Assembly (NCBI GenBank): GCA_946480085.1
Contig: CAMLHZ010000002.1
Coordinates: 434,001 to 498,000, forward strand
Direction: 5' to 3'
Length of the DNA stretch: 64,000 nucleotides
From: an uncultured Flavobacteriales bacterium
GTDB lineage: Bacteria > Bacteroidota > Bacteroidia > Flavobacteriales > Crocinitomicaceae
Positions 63,986 through 64,000 of the stretch are shown piece after piece (positions within the stretch are counted from its first letter, which is position 1; the number at the start of each line of letters is the position of its first letter). The position numbers and the translations under genes are program-made. A model generated the notes under the pieces. That model searched no databases. It was not told the DNA's origin and saw only the letters and a program-made list of their open reading frames with translations.

Positions 63986-64000
63986 AATTTGAAAATTAAG

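Noticed and set aside
1..64000. Defence island, prophage, biosynthetic cluster or new multi-gene system
   Set aside because: Genes are mostly recognisable core or envelope functions without toxin, nuclease, recombinase or synthase clusters; only the single ORF6N gene recalls phage.

Overview
The window is AT-rich chromosomal DNA of a Bacteroidota, most probably Flavobacteriales. Several things point there. One protein ends in a type B sorting domain of the type IX secretion system and another in a type A domain. There is a TonB receptor paired with a DUF4249 lipoprotein. Promoters have the Bacteroidota -7 box TAnnTTTG, and the tRNA gene has no encoded CCA. Family markers (BatA-type protein, START-like protein, SiaB, YkgJ, and MauE fused to thioredoxin) also fit. 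I cannot name genus or species. Most of the window is core genome: I see no prophage, insertion sequence, CRISPR array or defence island.

Layout. 1-9.3 kb: tail of an outer-membrane-like protein, a DjlA-like J protein, trxB, then a leftward cluster of ribBA, lolD, a TIGR02757 protein, a BatA-type protein, a dihydroorotase homologue with lost metal ligands, and a methyltransferase. 8.9-13.5 kb: an overlapping leftward operon of an LptF/G permease, two glycosyltransferases and a lipoprotein, then a START-like protein. 13.5-18.5 kb: a membrane methyltransferase, tRNA-Met(CAT) with a broken second copy, a PhnA protein, a MauE-thioredoxin fusion, and a nitroreductase/HxlR divergon. 18.5-31.3 kb: an esterase, a TPR protein, gyrA diverging from clpC, folD, a Pmp3-like lipoprotein, a flavoprotein without redox cysteines, and a YkgJ protein. 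31.3-43.2 kb: a 1665-residue SprB-repeat surface protein, SiaB, a 47-residue cysteine-rich peptide, GDPD and SUI1 proteins, pyrR-pyrB, a STAS protein, rnz and a YeiH exporter. 43.2-50 kb: a persulfide dioxygenase-rhodanese, an aminolipid acyltransferase pair, and DUF4249 plus its TonB receptor. 50-55.6 kb: an ORF6N protein behind a perfect operator-like palindrome, pheT, a YcxB protein, bioD and bioA. 55.7-64 kb: a FUSC protein, small envelope proteins, a Kelch protein exported by T9SS, YitT, a class III aminotransferase and a Spy-like protein.

How the genes work together. Envelope building is the main theme: LptF/G, glycosyltransferases, LolD, acyltransferases, many lipoproteins and T9SS cargo. 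Pyrimidine synthesis links pyrR-pyrB with a pseudo-dihydroorotase 36 kb away that could act as a structural partner of the transcarbamylase. Redox and sulfur functions are spread through the window: TrxB, the HxlR/nitroreductase pair, the persulfide dioxygenase and the YeiH exporter.

The clearest non-coding signals are (i) three intergenic hairpins built from an AATTACN heptamer repeated in inverted arrays, (ii) REP-like CTTCGA...CTCAG elements, twice inside terminator loops, (iii) a truncated tRNA-Met copy with a hairpin inserted at the T loop, (iv) a branched palindromic element at 62.2 kb, and (v) five genes whose -7 box lies only 4-6 bases before the ATG, which predicts leaderless mRNAs. 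I found no convincing new multi-gene system. All function calls come from reading the translated sequences and recalling family features; no database search was run.
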